Of a stretch of 64,000 nucleotides of DNA, positions 37,729-48,014 are shown piece after piece. Each line of letters opens with the position of its first letter. Within the stretch, counting starts at the first letter, position 1. Position numbers and translations under genes: made by a program. Source of the stretch: Aliirhizobium wenxiniae. Its GTDB lineage: Bacteria; Pseudomonadota; Alphaproteobacteria; Rhizobiales; Rhizobiaceae. The DNA is taken from contig NZ_JACHEG010000001.1 in the NCBI RefSeq assembly GCF_014201355.1, forward strand, positions 1-64,000, in the 5' to 3' direction. The notes beneath the pieces were generated by a model. It saw only the letters and a list, made by a program, of their open reading frames with translations. It ran no database searches and was not told where the DNA came from.

Positions 37729-39411
37729 ATGGGCGACATATGGGGTTTTCGAGCGTTGGGCGGGCGAATATTGCGATTTGTTTTGCGGTTTATGGGATCC
37801 CTGAGCGCAACGGGCGTGCTGCTCGCACTTCTCTTTTTTGCGGCCTCCCTCACGCCAAGCCTCATGCCACGGTCGTGGCTCATCCAAGGCGTATTGTCCG
37901 GTGCCTGCGCTGCGACCGGTTATGCGTTCGGCGTCTTCATCGGCTGGCTCTGGCGTTATCTGGAACTTCCGTGGTTTTCGAAACAAGCGGCCCCCTTGCG
38001 GGCGACCACGCTTCTCTTCGCTATCATCGTATCGGTCGTGTTCCTCTGGCACGCAGTCGAATGGCAGAATTCGATCCGCACGCTCTGGCAGATGCAGCCG
38101 CAGCAAAGCGCCGATCCGTTTCGTCTGGCAGGGGTAGCCGTAATCACTTTCGCGGTTCTTTTGGCGCTCGGCTGGCTTTTCCAGCTGGCTGCAAGCCGGT
38201 TCTCCCATTGGCTCGACGCGATCATGCCGCGAAAGGTTTCCAACGTTCTCGGCCTGACGCTGGCAATCGCGGTGTTCTGGCTGGTCGGTCAGGGCCTGCT
38301 TGTCCGATGGGCGCTCGATGCGACTGACGCCTCGTTCCAGAAGGCCGACGCACTGATCGAACCGGACGAGACGCCGCCGACAAGCCCCGCCATCACCGGT
38401 GGGCCGGGATCGCTGGTCGGTTGGGATACGCTCGGCCGGCAGGGCAGGGCATTCGTTTCGACCGGCCCGAAAGCGGAAGCCATCGGTGAATTCTGGCAAA
38501 AGCCGGCGCTCGCCCCGATACGCGTCTATGCCGGCTTGAACAGCGCCGAAACGGTCGAGGAACGTGCGTCCCTCGCCTTGCAGGAACTCGAGCGGCAGGG
38601 CGGGTTCAAGCGCTCGCTGCTGGTCGTTGTCGTGCCCACCGGTACCGGTTGGGTCGATCCGGCGGCGATGGATACGCTCGAATATCTGCATGATGGCGAT
38701 GTCGCGAGCGTCGCCCTGCAATATTCCTATCTGTCGAGTTGGCTATCGTTGCTGGTCGAGCCGGAAAACGGGCAGGATGCGGCGCGGGCGCTGTTCCAGG
38801 CCGTCTACGACCATTGGAAAACACTGCCGAAGGATCGGCGGCCACGCCTCTATTTGCATGGCCTTAGCCTTGGCGCGCTGAATTCGCAGCTCTCCACTGA
38901 CATCTATGATGTCGTGGCCGATCCGTTCCAGGGCGCTTTATGGAGCGGCCCGCCATTCCGCAGCGCCAGATGGAATGCGATCACCGCAATGCGCCAGAAG
39001 GGCTCTCCCGCCTGGCTGCCGAAATTTCGCGACGGATCGGTCGTGCGTTTCGCAAACCAGCTCGAAACCGCGTCCAACGGCTTTGCGCCCTGGGGGCCGA
39101 TCCGCATGATCTATCTGCAATATGCGAGTGACCCCGTTACCTTCTTCGATCCGTCCTCATTCTTCCGTGAGCCAGCCTGGCTGAGAGGTGAGCGCGGGCC
39201 GGATGTATCGCAAAGTTTCACCTGGATCCCGGTCGTGACCGGCCTGCAGCTGGCGGTCGACATGGCGATCGCCACCAGTTCACCGATGGGCCATGGCCAC
39301 GTTTATGCGCCGGAACACTATATCGATGCCTGGATTCCGCTGACGGATCCGGCCGTGTCGCCCGATGACGTCGCCCGCCTCAAACAGCATTTCCAGTCGG
39401 CCGCCGATTGA
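37729..39411 (+). CDS. Membrane-anchored alpha/beta hydrolase (Abhydrolase_9 family)
   Basis: The 560-residue product has four or so hydrophobic helices in its first 200 residues (SLSATGVLLALLFFAASLTPSLMPRSW is a family hallmark) and a C-terminal alpha/beta hydrolase domain with nucleophile elbow LHGLSLGALNS and a late HVYAPEHYIDAW segment. Substrate is unknown; the active site probably faces one membrane side as a lipase or esterase. The start is uncertain: ATG 37729 has no good ribosome-binding site, and ATG 37789 is an alternative. Confidence 0.8.
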   Translation: MGDIWGFRALGGRILRFVLRFMGSLSATGVLLALLFFAASLTPSLMPRSWLIQGVLSGACAATGYAFGVFIGWLWRYLELPWFSKQAAPLRATTLLFAIIVSVVFLWHAVEWQNSIRTLWQMQPQQSADPFRLAGVAVITFAVLLALGWLFQLAASRFSHWLDAIMPRKVSNVLGLTLAIAVFWLVGQGLLVRWALDATDASFQKADALIEPDETPPTSPAITGGPGSLVGWDTLGRQGRAFVSTGPKAEAIGEFWQKPALAPIRVYAGLNSAETVEERASLALQELERQGGFKRSLLVVVVPTGTGWVDPAAMDTLEYLHDGDVASVALQYSYLSSWLSLLVEPENGQDAARALFQAVYDHWKTLPKDRRPRLYLHGLSLGALNSQLSTDIYDVVADPFQGALWSGPPFRSARWNAITAMRQKGSPAWLPKFRDGSVVRFANQLETASNGFAPWGPIRMIYLQYASDPVTFFDPSSFFREPAWLRGERGPDVSQSFTWIPVVTGLQLAVDMAIATSSPMGHGHVYAPEHYIDAWIPLTDPAVSPDDVARLKQHFQSAAD

Positions 39412-39702
39412 GCCACCCTGCCTTTAAGAGGCAGATGTTCCAGATTGGAAACACAGCGTCCATCATATGATGGTCGTTCGGTTGTCCGTGCTCGTCCGCA
39501 AACGAGGCGAAACCCCATTTCGTTGTTTTTGCTCGCTTTAATTCCCTTGCCTGCAATGATCTGGCTCAAGGAACTCTTTGTCTGTCGCTGCATGCTGGTC
39601 GGTAACGGTTTCGTTGGTTGTGCCCAAAAGCCTTGCCTTGGATGGCCAGCCGGTCGATATCCGCGTGGTAGTTTTTCCATTGATGAACTGGAAGTGACAG
39701 AC
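39412..39702 (+). promoter_or_regulatory. Upstream region of glycerol dehydrogenase with a perfect palindrome
   Basis: A frame is open through this 291-bp region in phase with gldA, but the encoded residues do not resemble a dehydrogenase. CCATCATATGATGG at 39460-39473 is a perfect 14-bp palindrome, a good candidate operator about 230 bp upstream of the ATG. Confidence 0.35.
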
Positions 39703-40794
39703 ATGACCAAGCGAATTTTTGCCTCCCCCGGCCGTTATATTCAAGGAAGCGGCGTCATTGCCGAACTGGGTGATTATCTTTCCGAAATGGGCACTAAGGC
39801 CCTGCTGGTTTCCGACGATATCGTCTGGGGCCTGATCGGCACGAAGGTCGAATCCGCCATCTCCGGCAAGATCGAATTCGCCCGCGAAAAATTCAGCGGT
39901 GAAGCCTCCACCAACGAGATCAACCGTCTCGTCGAAGTGGCAAAAAAGAACGGTTCCAACCTCGTCGTCGGCATCGGCGGCGGCAAGACGCTCGATACGG
40001 TCAAGGCCGTGGCCGACGAGCTGAAGACCCCCGTCATTATCGTGCCGACAATTGCCTCGACAGATGCGCCCTGCAGCGCGCTCTCGGTCATCTATTCCGA
40101 TGACGGCGTCTTCGAGAAATACCGCTTCTATGCCAAGAACCCGGATCTGGTTCTCGTCGACACCTGGATCTGCGCCCAGGCGCCTGTCCGCCTCTTCGCG
40201 TCGGGCATTGCCGATGGTCTCGCCACTTACGTCGAGGCACTCGCCGTCCAGCGCTCCAATTCGAAAACCATGGTCGGCGGCTCCGCCACCATCGCCGGCA
40301 TGGCGATTGCCGAAGCCTGCGAAAAGACGCTGCTCACCTACGGCATCAGCGCCTATCAAGCCGTTGAAAAGAAGCTGGTAACGCCGGCCGTCGAAGCGGT
40401 CGTCGAAGCGGCTACGCTTCTCTCCGGCCTCGGTTTCGAAAACGGCGGTCTCGCAGCCGCCCACGCCATCCATAACGGTTTCACCGCACTGCATGGCGAT
40501 ATCCACCACCTGACCCACGGCGAAAAGGTCGCTTACGGCACGCTCGCCCACATGATCCTCGAACAGCGCGAAGACGACGAGATCGCCGGTTACATCGACT
40601 TCTACCGCTCGATCAAAATGCCGGTAACGCTGGCCGAACTGCATCTGGAAGGCGTTTCCCGCGAAGACCTGATCAAGGTAGGCCAGCTCGCCAACAGCAA
40701 GGATGACACGTTGCAGAACCTGCGCAGCGATTTCACGGCCGAAGAAGTGGCTGACGCGATCTTCGCGGTGGATGCGCTGGCGAAGGTTGTTTGA
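39703..40794 (+). CDS. gldA: Glycerol dehydrogenase (iron-type alcohol dehydrogenase family)
   Basis: The 363-residue product matches GldA: MTKRIFASPGRYIQGSGVI start, NAD site GGGKTLDTVKAVAD, TIASTDAPCSALSVIY, DGLATYVEA and the metal-site histidines in AAHAIHNGF and HHLTHGEKVAYG. It oxidises glycerol to dihydroxyacetone with NAD, in the cytoplasm. GGAAGTGA lies about 9 bases before ATG 39703. A 21-bp perfect hairpin 113 bp downstream may end the transcript. Confidence 0.92.
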   Translation: MTKRIFASPGRYIQGSGVIAELGDYLSEMGTKALLVSDDIVWGLIGTKVESAISGKIEFAREKFSGEASTNEINRLVEVAKKNGSNLVVGIGGGKTLDTVKAVADELKTPVIIVPTIASTDAPCSALSVIYSDDGVFEKYRFYAKNPDLVLVDTWICAQAPVRLFASGIADGLATYVEALAVQRSNSKTMVGGSATIAGMAIAEACEKTLLTYGISAYQAVEKKLVTPAVEAVVEAATLLSGLGFENGGLAAAHAIHNGFTALHGDIHHLTHGEKVAYGTLAHMILEQREDDEIAGYIDFYRSIKMPVTLAELHLEGVSREDLIKVGQLANSKDDTLQNLRSDFTAEEVADAIFAVDALAKVV

Positions 40795-40802
40795 TTGGCT
40801 TT

Positions 40803-40974
40803 TTCTCTCCCCTTGCGGGAGAGAACGGAATTTCAGCGTCTTAGCTTCAGCTAAGTGCTAGAAATTCCAAGAGAGGGGTGGCGGTTCGGGCTCAGGCCCC
40901 TCTCCTGAAAAATCTGGCACTTAGCCCATAGGGCTAAGTGCCAGATTTTTCTTCCTCCCCCGCATGGGGGGAGG
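40803..40974 (+). repeat. Cluster of five palindromes between gldA and the DUF559 gene
   Basis: In order: TTCTCTCCC-CTTGC-GGGAGAGAA (40803-40825); GGAATTTC/GAAATTCC (40827-40834 with 40861-40868) enclosing CTTAGCT-TC-AGCTAAG; GAGAGGGG/CCCCTCTC (40871-40878 with 40897-40904); a perfect 21-bp stem with a 3-nt loop (40907-40951) flanked by A- and T-runs; and CCTCCCCC/GGGGGAGG (40954-40974). The 21-bp stem can act as a bidirectional terminator. The first motif recurs after the DUF559 gene at 41393-41415, which suggests an intergenic repeat family. Confidence 0.8.
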
Positions 40975-41025
40975 ATGGTGCTTTCCGCAGCGTTGTGCCT
41001 AAATCGCCCTCAACGGAGGGTTTCC

Positions 41026-41382
41026 ATGCATCGCAACGTTCCCGATCAACATCGGCAATATGCAAAGGCGATGCGGGCGGATTCGACCCGCGCCGAAAAC
41101 CTGCTCTGGCAACAACTACGCCGCAGCCAGATCGAAGGCTTCAAGTTCAAGCGCCAGGTGCCGCTCGACGGCTACATCCTCGATTTCATCTGTTTCGAAG
41201 CGCGAATGATCATCGAGGTCGATGGCAGCCAGCATGCCGAGAGCGCATCCGACAAAATCCGAGACGCGCATTTTAGCACCCACGGTTTCCGTATCCTGCG
41301 CTTCTGGAATGCCGAGGTGGAAGACAGTCTCGACAGCGTGGTTCTCGCGATCCGTGCAGAGTTGCTGAACCGGGGAGAGTGA
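41026..41382 (+). CDS. DUF559 domain protein (Vsr/restriction-endonuclease-like fold)
   Basis: The 118-residue product has the DUF559 core: RAENLLWQQLRRSQIEGFKFKRQVPLDGYILDFICFEARMIIEVDGSQH then RILRFWNAEV. The pattern D...E-V-D-G resembles the metal site of PD-(D/E)XK nucleases, and the family is related to Vsr repair enzymes; activity is not proven. GGAGGG 6 bases before ATG 41026 fixes the start. Palindromic repeats flank it on both sides. Confidence 0.82.
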   Translation: MHRNVPDQHRQYAKAMRADSTRAENLLWQQLRRSQIEGFKFKRQVPLDGYILDFICFEARMIIEVDGSQHAESASDKIRDAHFSTHGFRILRFWNAEVEDSLDSVVLAIRAELLNRGE

Positions 41383-41392
41383 GGCGCATTCT

Positions 41393-41415
41393 TCCTTTCC
41401 CCTTGCGGGAGAGGA
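41393..41415 (+). repeat. Second copy of the TCCCCTTGCGGGA palindrome
   Basis: TCCTTTCCC-CTTGC-GGGAGAGGA shares the core TCCCCTTGCGGGAGAG with the repeat at 40803-40825. A GAGAGGGG follows about 55 bp later, echoing the third palindrome of the upstream cluster. Confidence 0.65.
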
Positions 41416-41492
41416 TACGAAATCATGATCTTAGGAAAGATAAATCACAGATTTTGTTGGAGAGGGGCTGACCGTCTTTCGCCCACCCCACG

Positions 41493-41525
41493 AAAAAAAA
41501 GGCCCCACTGTTTCCAGCGGAGCCC
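41493..41525 (-). terminator. Terminator of nrdJ
   Basis: Read on the minus strand, GGCTCCGCTG pairs with CAGTGGGGCC (two wobbles) across a GAAA loop and runs into eight T. It lies 24 bp after the nrdJ stop. Confidence 0.85.
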
Positions 41526-41548
41526 TTCATCATTCAAAGCGTGTCAAC

Positions 41549-44500
41549 TCAAGAGCAACCGCTCGTCGCACCGCACGTGTCGCACTTCTCGCAAGTGCCG
41601 TTGCGCACCATCGTGAAGTTCTGGCACTCGGAGCACATGTTGCCCGTATAGCCCTGCATGATCGACTTCATGCGGCGGTCGGCTTCGACCTTTTTGGCTT
41701 CCGACTTGGCGGCGGCGGCGTCGGCTTCGGCCTTGTCGGAGAAGAGCGCGGTCGCGACCTGCTTTTCTTCCGATGCGACGTCGTCGAGTACCTCTTCGGC
41801 AATCTCTTCGGCCAGTTCCTTGGCGCGCTCCTCGTAATCGCGCTTGAAGGCGACGATTTCCGAGGTCGAGATGGCAACAGCCGGTTCAAGCTTGCGGGCC
41901 GTGTTGCCGGCAATCGACGTGACGCTTGCCGAAGCGCGGGCAGGGGCGGCGGTGGCCGAACCCTTGGCTTCAGACGCGCCCATCGCGCCGCCCTGGATCA
42001 GGGTCGGCTTGTAGCCGCGGGTCCAGCCGGTCGAAACGAGCTGCGTCTTGCCTTCCTTGATGCCCTTACCGAGCGCCGTGTTGGAGAAGTCAGACGTGTC
42101 GACATGAGCAAGGTCATGACGGCCGAGATAGGAAACGGCGAGTTCACGGAACACGTAGTCGAGGATCGACGTGGCGTTCTTGATCGCGTCATTGCCCGTC
42201 ACGATGCCGGCCGGCTCGAACTTGGTGAATGTGAAGGCCTCCACATATTCTTCGAGCGGCACGCCGTACTGGAGACCCAGCGAGATGGCGATGGCAAAGT
42301 TGTTCATCATTGCGCGGAAGGCGGCGCCTTCCTTGTGCATGTCGATGAAGATCTCGCCGATGCGGCCGTCGCCGAATTCGCCGGTGCGCAGATAGACCTT
42401 GTGTCCGCCGACATTGGCCTTCTGGGTGTAACCCTGACGGCGGTTCGGCAGCTTTTCGCGCTCGCGGGTGACGCGCTCGATGACGCGTTCCACGATCTTT
42501 TCGGTGATCTGCACGGCCTGGGCGGAGGTCGGAGCCTGTACCAGTTCCTCGATCGCGTCTTCCGCATCGTCCTCGTCGATAAGCGAGGCATTGAGCGGCT
42601 GCGACAGCTTGGAGCCGTCACGATAGAGAGCGTTGGCCTTCAGAGCCAGCTTCCAGGACAGCATGTAGGCTGCGCCGCAATCCTCAACGGTTGCCTCGTT
42701 CGGCATGTTGATCGTCTTGGAGATCGCACCCGAGATGAACGGCTGGGCAGCAGCCATCATGCGGATGTGGGATTCCACCGAGAGATAACGCTTGCCGATC
42801 TTGCCGCAGGGGTTGGCGCAATCGAAGACGGCGAGATGCTCTTCCTTGAGGAAAGGCGCACCTTCGAGCGTCATCGCACCGCAGACGTGAACGTTGGCAG
42901 CCTCGATGTCCTTCTTCGAAAAGCCGACATGCTCAAGCAGGTTGAAGCTCATGTCCGACAGCTGCTCGTCGGTGACCTTGAGGGTTTCCTTCAGGAAGTC
43001 CGCACCGAGCGTCCACTGGTTGAAGACGAACTTGATGTCGAACGCGGCCTTGGTCGCGTCGTTGATCGCGGCAATCTTCTCGTCCGAAAAACCCTTGGCC
43101 TTCAGCGTGCCGGGGTTGATGTCCGGAGCCTGGTTCAGGTTGCCGTGGCCGACTGCGTAAGCTTCGATCTCGGCGATCTGGCTTTCCGAGTAACCGAGCG
43201 AACGCAGCGCATCCGGAACGGCGCGGTTGATGATCTTGAAGTAACCGCCACCGGCGAGCTTCTTGAACTTGACCAGTGCAAAGTCGGGCTCGATGCCGGT
43301 CGTGTCGCAGTCCATCACGAGGCCGATCGTGCCGGTCGGCGCGATAACGGTCGTCTGGGCGTTGCGGTAACCGTGCTTTTCACCGAGTTCCAGCGCCTTG
43401 TCCCATGCAGCCTTGGCGTGGGTGACGAGCGTCTGGTCAGGGTTTTCCGAATGGTAGAGCGGAACCGGGTCGACCGAGAGCTGCTCGTAACCGGTTGCCT
43501 CACCATAGGCCGCGCGGCGATGGTTACGCATGACGCGTAGCATGCTTTCGCGGTTCGGGGCAAAGTTCGGGAAGGGCCCGAGCTCGCCTGCCATTTCGGC
43601 AGAGGTCGCATAGCAGATACCGGTCATGATCGCGGTCAGCGAACCTGCAATCGCACGGCCTTCCTTCGAGTCGTAGGGGATACCCGACGACATCAGGAAA
43701 CCGCCGATGTTTGCATAGCCGAGGCCGAGCGTGCGGTATTGGTAGGAGAGTTCGGCGATTTCCTTCGACGGGAACTGCGCCATCATCACCGAGATTTCGA
43801 GCACCATGGTCCACAGGCGCACGGCATGTTCGTAATCTGCGATTGCGATGTTCTTCGTTGCCTTGTCCTTGAACTGGAGAAGGTTGAGCGAAGCAAGGTT
43901 GCAGGCCGTGTCGTCGAGGAACATGTATTCCGAGCACGGGTTGGAGCCGCGGATCGGGCCACCGGCCGGCGAGGTGTGCCAGTCGTTCATCGTCGTGTTG
44001 AAGTGGATGCCCGGATCGGCAGACGCCCATGCGGCATAGGAAATCTGTTCCCACAGATCCTTAGCCTTCAGGGTCTTCATGACCTTGCCGTCCTTACGGG
44101 CGGTCAGGTTCCACTCGCCGTCGTTCTCGACAGCGCGAAGGAAGTCGTCCTTCAGCGAGACTGAGTTGTTGGAGTTCTGGCCGGAAACCGTGAGGTAGGC
44201 TTCCGAATCCCAGTCGGTGTCATAGGTCTTGAATTCAAGATCCTTGTAACCCTGCTGGGCGAACTGGATGACGCGCTTGACGTAGTTTTCCGGAACCAGG
44301 TCCTTCTTGGCAGCGCGGATTTCGCGCTTCAGGGCCGGGTTCTTCAACGGGTCGTAGCAATCGTCGTCACTGCCTTCGCAGTTAACGCAGGCCTTCATGA
44401 TCGCCTTCAGGTGCTTGGCGACGATCTTCGAACCGGTGACGAGGGCAGCAACCTTCTGCTCTTCCTTGACCTTCCAGTTGATGTATTCCTCGATATCCGG

Positions 44501-45361
44501 ATGGTCGATATCGACAACGACCATCTTGGCCGCGCGGCGGGTCGTGCCGCCGGACTTGATCGCGCCCGCTGCACGGTCACCGATCTTGAGGAAGCTCATC
44601 AGGCCCGAAGAACGGCCGCCGCCGGAAAGCTTTTCGCCTTCGCCGCGCAGATGGGAGAAGTTGGAGCCGGTGCCGGAACCATACTTGAACAGACGCGCTT
44701 CGCGAACCCACAGGTCCATGATGCCGCCTTCGTTGACCAGGTCGTCACCAACGGACTGGATGAAGCAGGCATGCGGCTGCGGATGTTCGTAGGACGACTT
44801 CGACTTGGTCAGCTTGCCGGTGAAGGGGTCGACATAGAAATGGCCCTGGCCGGGACCATCGATGCCATAGGCCCAATGAAGACCGGTGTTGAACCACTGA
44901 GGGGAGTTCGGGGCAACGCGCTGGGTGGCGAGCATGTAGGCAAGCTCGTCCATGAAGGCGGCCGCATCGTCTTCGGAGGTGAAATAGCCACCCTTCCAGC
45001 CCCAGTAGGTCCAGGTGCCGGCAAGACGCGAAAAGACCTGGCGGGCATCGGTTTCAGAACCGTAGCGCTCGCCTTCCGGAATGTCCTTCATCGCCTTCTC
45101 GTCGGCGACCGAGCGCCACAGGAAGGAAGGAACGTCGTTTTCTTCAACGCGCTTCAGGATCTTCGGAACGCCGGCCTTGCGGAAATACTTCTGCGCCAGA
45201 ACGTCGGTTGCAACCTGGGAAAACTGCGACGGCACGTCGATATCCGCCAACCGGAAGACGATGGAACCGTCCGGATTACGGATCTCGCTGGTCGCCTTAC
45301 GGAACTCGATGGTTCCGTAGGCGCCTGTCTCAGGCTTCGTGAAACGACGTTCGATGCGCAT
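41549..45361 (-). CDS. nrdJ: Vitamin B12-dependent (class II) ribonucleotide reductase
   Basis: The 1270-residue product is the large NrdJ that makes deoxyribonucleotides with adenosylcobalamin as radical source. The catalytic-barrel segment [25 protein letters not shown] is near residue 470; long downstream regions ([35 protein letters not shown]) are normal. The C-terminus [22 protein letters not shown] carries CxxC pairs for re-reduction or zinc. No intein or frameshift is visible. Two NrdR boxes overlap its promoter. Confidence 0.96.
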   Translation of the reverse strand: MRIERRFTKPETGAYGTIEFRKATSEIRNPDGSIVFRLADIDVPSQFSQVATDVLAQKYFRKAGVPKILKRVEENDVPSFLWRSVADEKAMKDIPEGERYGSETDARQVFSRLAGTWTYWGWKGGYFTSEDDAAAFMDELAYMLATQRVAPNSPQWFNTGLHWAYGIDGPGQGHFYVDPFTGKLTKSKSSYEHPQPHACFIQSVGDDLVNEGGIMDLWVREARLFKYGSGTGSNFSHLRGEGEKLSGGGRSSGLMSFLKIGDRAAGAIKSGGTTRRAAKMVVVDIDHPDIEEYINWKVKEEQKVAALVTGSKIVAKHLKAIMKACVNCEGSDDDCYDPLKNPALKREIRAAKKDLVPENYVKRVIQFAQQGYKDLEFKTYDTDWDSEAYLTVSGQNSNNSVSLKDDFLRAVENDGEWNLTARKDGKVMKTLKAKDLWEQISYAAWASADPGIHFNTTMNDWHTSPAGGPIRGSNPCSEYMFLDDTACNLASLNLLQFKDKATKNIAIADYEHAVRLWTMVLEISVMMAQFPSKEIAELSYQYRTLGLGYANIGGFLMSSGIPYDSKEGRAIAGSLTAIMTGICYATSAEMAGELGPFPNFAPNRESMLRVMRNHRRAAYGEATGYEQLSVDPVPLYHSENPDQTLVTHAKAAWDKALELGEKHGYRNAQTTVIAPTGTIGLVMDCDTTGIEPDFALVKFKKLAGGGYFKIINRAVPDALRSLGYSESQIAEIEAYAVGHGNLNQAPDINPGTLKAKGFSDEKIAAINDATKAAFDIKFVFNQWTLGADFLKETLKVTDEQLSDMSFNLLEHVGFSKKDIEAANVHVCGAMTLEGAPFLKEEHLAVFDCANPCGKIGKRYLSVESHIRMMAAAQPFISGAISKTINMPNEATVEDCGAAYMLSWKLALKANALYRDGSKLSQPLNASLIDEDDAEDAIEELVQAPTSAQAVQITEKIVERVIERVTREREKLPNRRQGYTQKANVGGHKVYLRTGEFGDGRIGEIFIDMHKEGAAFRAMMNNFAIAISLGLQYGVPLEEYVEAFTFTKFEPAGIVTGNDAIKNATSILDYVFRELAVSYLGRHDLAHVDTSDFSNTALGKGIKEGKTQLVSTGWTRGYKPTLIQGGAMGASEAKGSATAAPARASASVTSIAGNTARKLEPAVAISTSEIVAFKRDYEERAKELAEEIAEEVLDDVASEEKQVATALFSDKAEADAAAAKSEAKKVEADRRMKSIMQGYTGNMCSECQNFTMVRNGTCEKCDTCGATSGCS

Positions 45362-45468
45362 TGCCTCTAGTCCCTCATCCTTTGGCGCCGATAAGGCGCA
45401 CGTGTTCGATGCGGCTGCTCTCCATCATGGGCAGCCGGCTGAAATTTCATCCAGACTCATTGGATGTC

Positions 45469-45516
45469 TATCTGTATATTGTGCTGGATAATGGCTGCCA
45501 ACACTAAATATAGTAT
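45469..45516 (-). promoter_or_regulatory. nrdJ promoter with two NrdR boxes
   Basis: On the minus strand a -35 TTGGCA (45496-45501) and -10 TATACA (45473-45478) are separated by exactly 17 bp. Two NrdR-like boxes surround them: ATACTATATTTAGTGT (45501-45516), 14 of 16 matches to the symmetrical form ACACTATATATAGTGT, and a weaker GCACAATATACAGATA (45469-45484) covering the -10. Box starts are 32 bp apart, three helical turns, as in known NrdR operators. The 5' leader would be about 105 nt. Confidence 0.75.
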
Positions 45517-45972
45517 TAACAACATGTTTATGCCAGCCTAATCGCGGTCTTGGCGGTGATTTTCAGAGGACACGAAAACCCGTCGCCCGGCTGTCTGTCA
45601 GAACAAGCCCTGCGCTCGATTGTTTCCATCAAACTCGAAAAAGAACCGGCCTCGTTACTCCCGGTCCAGTCGCCGCCGCAACATAGGTTTATTCATGGCC
45701 GCGCATCCTGATTCGGTCAAGCCGTAGCCGGTAGGAGTTTCTAAACCACAAGATATTGTGGCTGATGCCTGTGGATAACGGGGAATAAAAAACAGCTAGG
45801 ATTCTCAAGTGCTTGGCGACCGGAGCTGAAGCTTGCGCGAGGCTTGCGAAATTCGATTGTGGCACGATCGGGGCAGATCGGCGGCTCTGGAAGCCCTTTC
45901 TGAACGGGCATTTTAGCACTTGGCCATACCATATTGAGACATATGGGTAACACAGCCCTCTAAATGTAGAAA
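45517..45972. other. Long intergenic region between nrdJ and gpt
   Basis: No supported gene in about 450 bp. It holds a hairpin CCACAA-GATA-TTGTGG (45746-45761), an exact DnaA-box sequence TGTGGATAA (45770-45778) and a GCCC/GGGC hairpin followed by ATTTT near 45893-45915. A 97-codon minus-strand frame (45689-45982) begins inside the gpt terminator and has no family resemblance. A small RNA could hide here but no promoter-terminator pair was found. Confidence 0.3.
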
Positions 45973-45999
45973 AGTCCGCCATCCTGTGGATGACGGACT
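45973..45999 (-). terminator. Terminator of gpt
   Basis: On the minus strand AGTCCG and CGGACT arms (with one inner mismatch, then CATCC/GGATG) are followed by TTTTC. It lies about 110 bp beyond the gpt stop codon. Confidence 0.6.
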
Positions 46000-46111
46000 A
46001 GCTATTGACACCAAAACGACAGGGCAGGGCATGCGTCAGCGCATATCATGCGGCTCGTGGTTGAAATGACTTCAGGCCACTATCTCTTGCGGTCCTGTAG
46101 CCTTTGGGATC

Positions 46112-46609
46112 TCAGCCCCGGTGTCCCTTGGCGATCGGCTCCTGATAGGTGAAGCCCATGTCCCAGGGAAAATAGATCCAAGTATCTTGGGAAACCTCGG
46201 TGACGAAGGTGTCGATCGTCGGTACGCCGGTCGGCTTTGCGTAGACACAGGCGAAATGCGCCTTGGGCAGCATCTCGCGCACTTCTTTCGCCGTCTTGCC
46301 GGTATCTGTCAGGTCGTCGACAACGAGAATGCCTTCGCCGCCGTTCTCCAGCAGTTCGGGCGAAATACCCTTGAGCAGGACGGTGTCGCCCTGGTCGACA
46401 TAATCATGGCGCGTGGCGATGCACACCGTATCGATCAGGCGAATATTGAGTTCGCGCGAAATGATCGCCGCCGGCACAAGCCCGCCGCGTGTGATACAGA
46501 CGATTGCCTTGAACTCCTGGCCAAGGCCGGAGAGGCGCCAGGAAAGCGCGCGGGTATCACGGTGGAATTGGTCCCAGGAAACGGGAAATGCTTTTTCAGG
46601 AAGAGACAT
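46112..46609 (-). CDS. gpt: Xanthine(-guanine) phosphoribosyltransferase
   Basis: The 165-residue product is a purine salvage phosphoribosyltransferase. The PRPP-binding motif [15 protein letters not shown] is intact, as is [16 protein letters not shown] near the start and the C-terminal WIYFPWDMG typical of Gpt. It converts xanthine or guanine with PRPP to the nucleotide at the inner membrane face. It lies downstream of the MFS gene on the same strand. Confidence 0.93.
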   Translation of the reverse strand: MSLPEKAFPVSWDQFHRDTRALSWRLSGLGQEFKAIVCITRGGLVPAAIISRELNIRLIDTVCIATRHDYVDQGDTVLLKGISPELLENGGEGILVVDDLTDTGKTAKEVREMLPKAHFACVYAKPTGVPTIDTFVTEVSQDTWIYFPWDMGFTYQEPIAKGHRG

Positions 46610-46646
46610 GAATTTGCCGCCAGAACGAGAGTTTCTTTGGCTCTCG

Positions 46647-47963
46647 CTAATAGCGGCAAGCAGGGGGAAAAGGCAAGCGGTCGGACTTTATGTCGGTTGC
46701 GCTACCGTTCCCCTTACCCGCTTTAGGCTTGTTTGTGCGGGTGAAGGTGAGGGCGACAAGCAGGCCGATCGTAGCGCAGGCCGAAGTCAGCCCGGCAACC
46801 GCAACCCATCCGCCGTGAATCCAAAACCATCCGCCGGCCCAGCCGGTAAAGCTCGCGCCGATGTAATAGAAGAGCAGATAGAGCGCTGAGGCATGGCTCT
46901 TGGCGGAGCCGGAACTTGCGCCGACACCGCTGCTCGCTGCCGAATGACCAATGAAAAAGCCTATGGTGATCAGCGAGATGCCGAGGATGGTGAGGATTAG
47001 GCTGGAGGTCAGCGTCACCAGCACGCCGGCGAGAATGGTCGTGAAGGTAACGATCAGCGTTGCCCGCCGCCCGAACCGGTCCACCATCTTCCCGCCTGAT
47101 GAGGACGAGACGATACCGAGCGCATAGGTCAGGAAAATCATGCTGATCGCCGTTGGCCCGAGGTGATAGGGTGCGCCGGCCAGCCGAAAGGTGGAATAAT
47201 TGAACACGGTGGTGAACACGCTCGTCAGCATCGTGCCGATCAGGTAGAGGCGCAGCAGAACGGGGTTGGAAAGATGCTGTCGCCAGAGATGAAGATGCCG
47301 CCCCAAGGGCATGGATTGCGGCCGGAAATTGCGTGACGGCGGCAGAAGCAGCAAGAAGCCGATTGCCGCTGCGACGCAGGCGGCTCCCAGCGCATACATC
47401 GCCATCTGCCACGAGGTGAAGGCCGACATCAGGCCCATCCCCACTCGTCCCACCATCGCGCCGAAGGCCGTGCCGCCCACATAAAGACCCATCGCCCGGC
47501 CAAGGCTCGAAGGTTCGATCTCCTCGGCGAGATAGGCCATTGCCACCGCGGGTACGCCGCCAAGCGCGAGACCTTCGACCGCCCGAGCCGCCAGAAGCCA
47601 GCCCCAGCCGCCGGCGCTTGCAGCGACAAGATTGCATACGGCGGCTAGCATCATCGAGGTGAACATCAGCGTCTTGCGGCCGACGACCTGTGCAAATGCA
47701 CCGGATAGAAGGATCGCAAAGGCGAGAGCACCGGTCGTCAGCGACAACGCAAGCGAGGCCGTCGCGGCATTGACGCCAAAGTCCTCAGGAAATTCCGGCA
47801 GAAGCGGCTGGACGCAATAAATCAGCGAGAAGCTGGCAAAACCGGCAAGGAAAAGCGCTCGGCTCGCTCGGCGAAAGCTGGCGCTGTCGCCCCTTATCCA
47901 GGTTGGCTCGGATTCGGAGGGAGCCGCCTGAATGGCTGCTTCAAGTTTGGCTGGTTTGGGCAT
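46647..47963 (-). CDS. MFS transporter (YnfM-like drug/solute efflux type)
   Basis: The 438-residue product has twelve predicted membrane helices and the MFS loop [14 protein letters not shown] after helix 2 with a partner loop [15 protein letters not shown] in the second half. [17 protein letters not shown] near helix 1 is characteristic of the YnfM-type subgroup. AAGGATG supports ATG 47963; an in-frame ATG further upstream lacks a site. A LysR gene is transcribed divergently and probably controls it. Confidence 0.87.
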   Translation of the reverse strand: MPKPAKLEAAIQAAPSESEPTWIRGDSASFRRASRALFLAGFASFSLIYCVQPLLPEFPEDFGVNAATASLALSLTTGALAFAILLSGAFAQVVGRKTLMFTSMMLAAVCNLVAASAGGWGWLLAARAVEGLALGGVPAVAMAYLAEEIEPSSLGRAMGLYVGGTAFGAMVGRVGMGLMSAFTSWQMAMYALGAACVAAAIGFLLLLPPSRNFRPQSMPLGRHLHLWRQHLSNPVLLRLYLIGTMLTSVFTTVFNYSTFRLAGAPYHLGPTAISMIFLTYALGIVSSSSGGKMVDRFGRRATLIVTFTTILAGVLVTLTSSLILTILGISLITIGFFIGHSAASSGVGASSGSAKSHASALYLLFYYIGASFTGWAGGWFWIHGGWVAVAGLTSACATIGLLVALTFTRTNKPKAGKGNGSATDIKSDRLPFPPACRY

Positions 47964-48014
47964 GGGGGCATCCTTTACAATCGGATATAGCGCCATGCCG
48001 ACATTGTCGCTAAT

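Noticed and set aside
42104-43540. A 478-codon open frame opposite nrdJ
   Set aside because: It lies antisense to a highly conserved enzyme, and its sequence has no family resemblance. Long antisense frames are expected in G+C-rich genes with strong codon bias.
45362-45516. Cobalamin riboswitch upstream of nrdJ
   Set aside because: I looked for the B12-box consensus on the minus strand and found none; the NrdR boxes explain regulation better.
45689-45982. 97-codon minus-strand frame in the nrdJ/gpt gap
   Set aside because: Its start lies inside the gpt terminator hairpin, it lacks a good ribosome-binding site and its composition is not protein-like.
45770-45993. DnaA-box sequences TGTGGATAA and TGTGGATGA
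   Set aside because: Only one exact box, no cluster, no adjacent origin genes (hemE, dnaA, parAB). Not enough for a replication origin.
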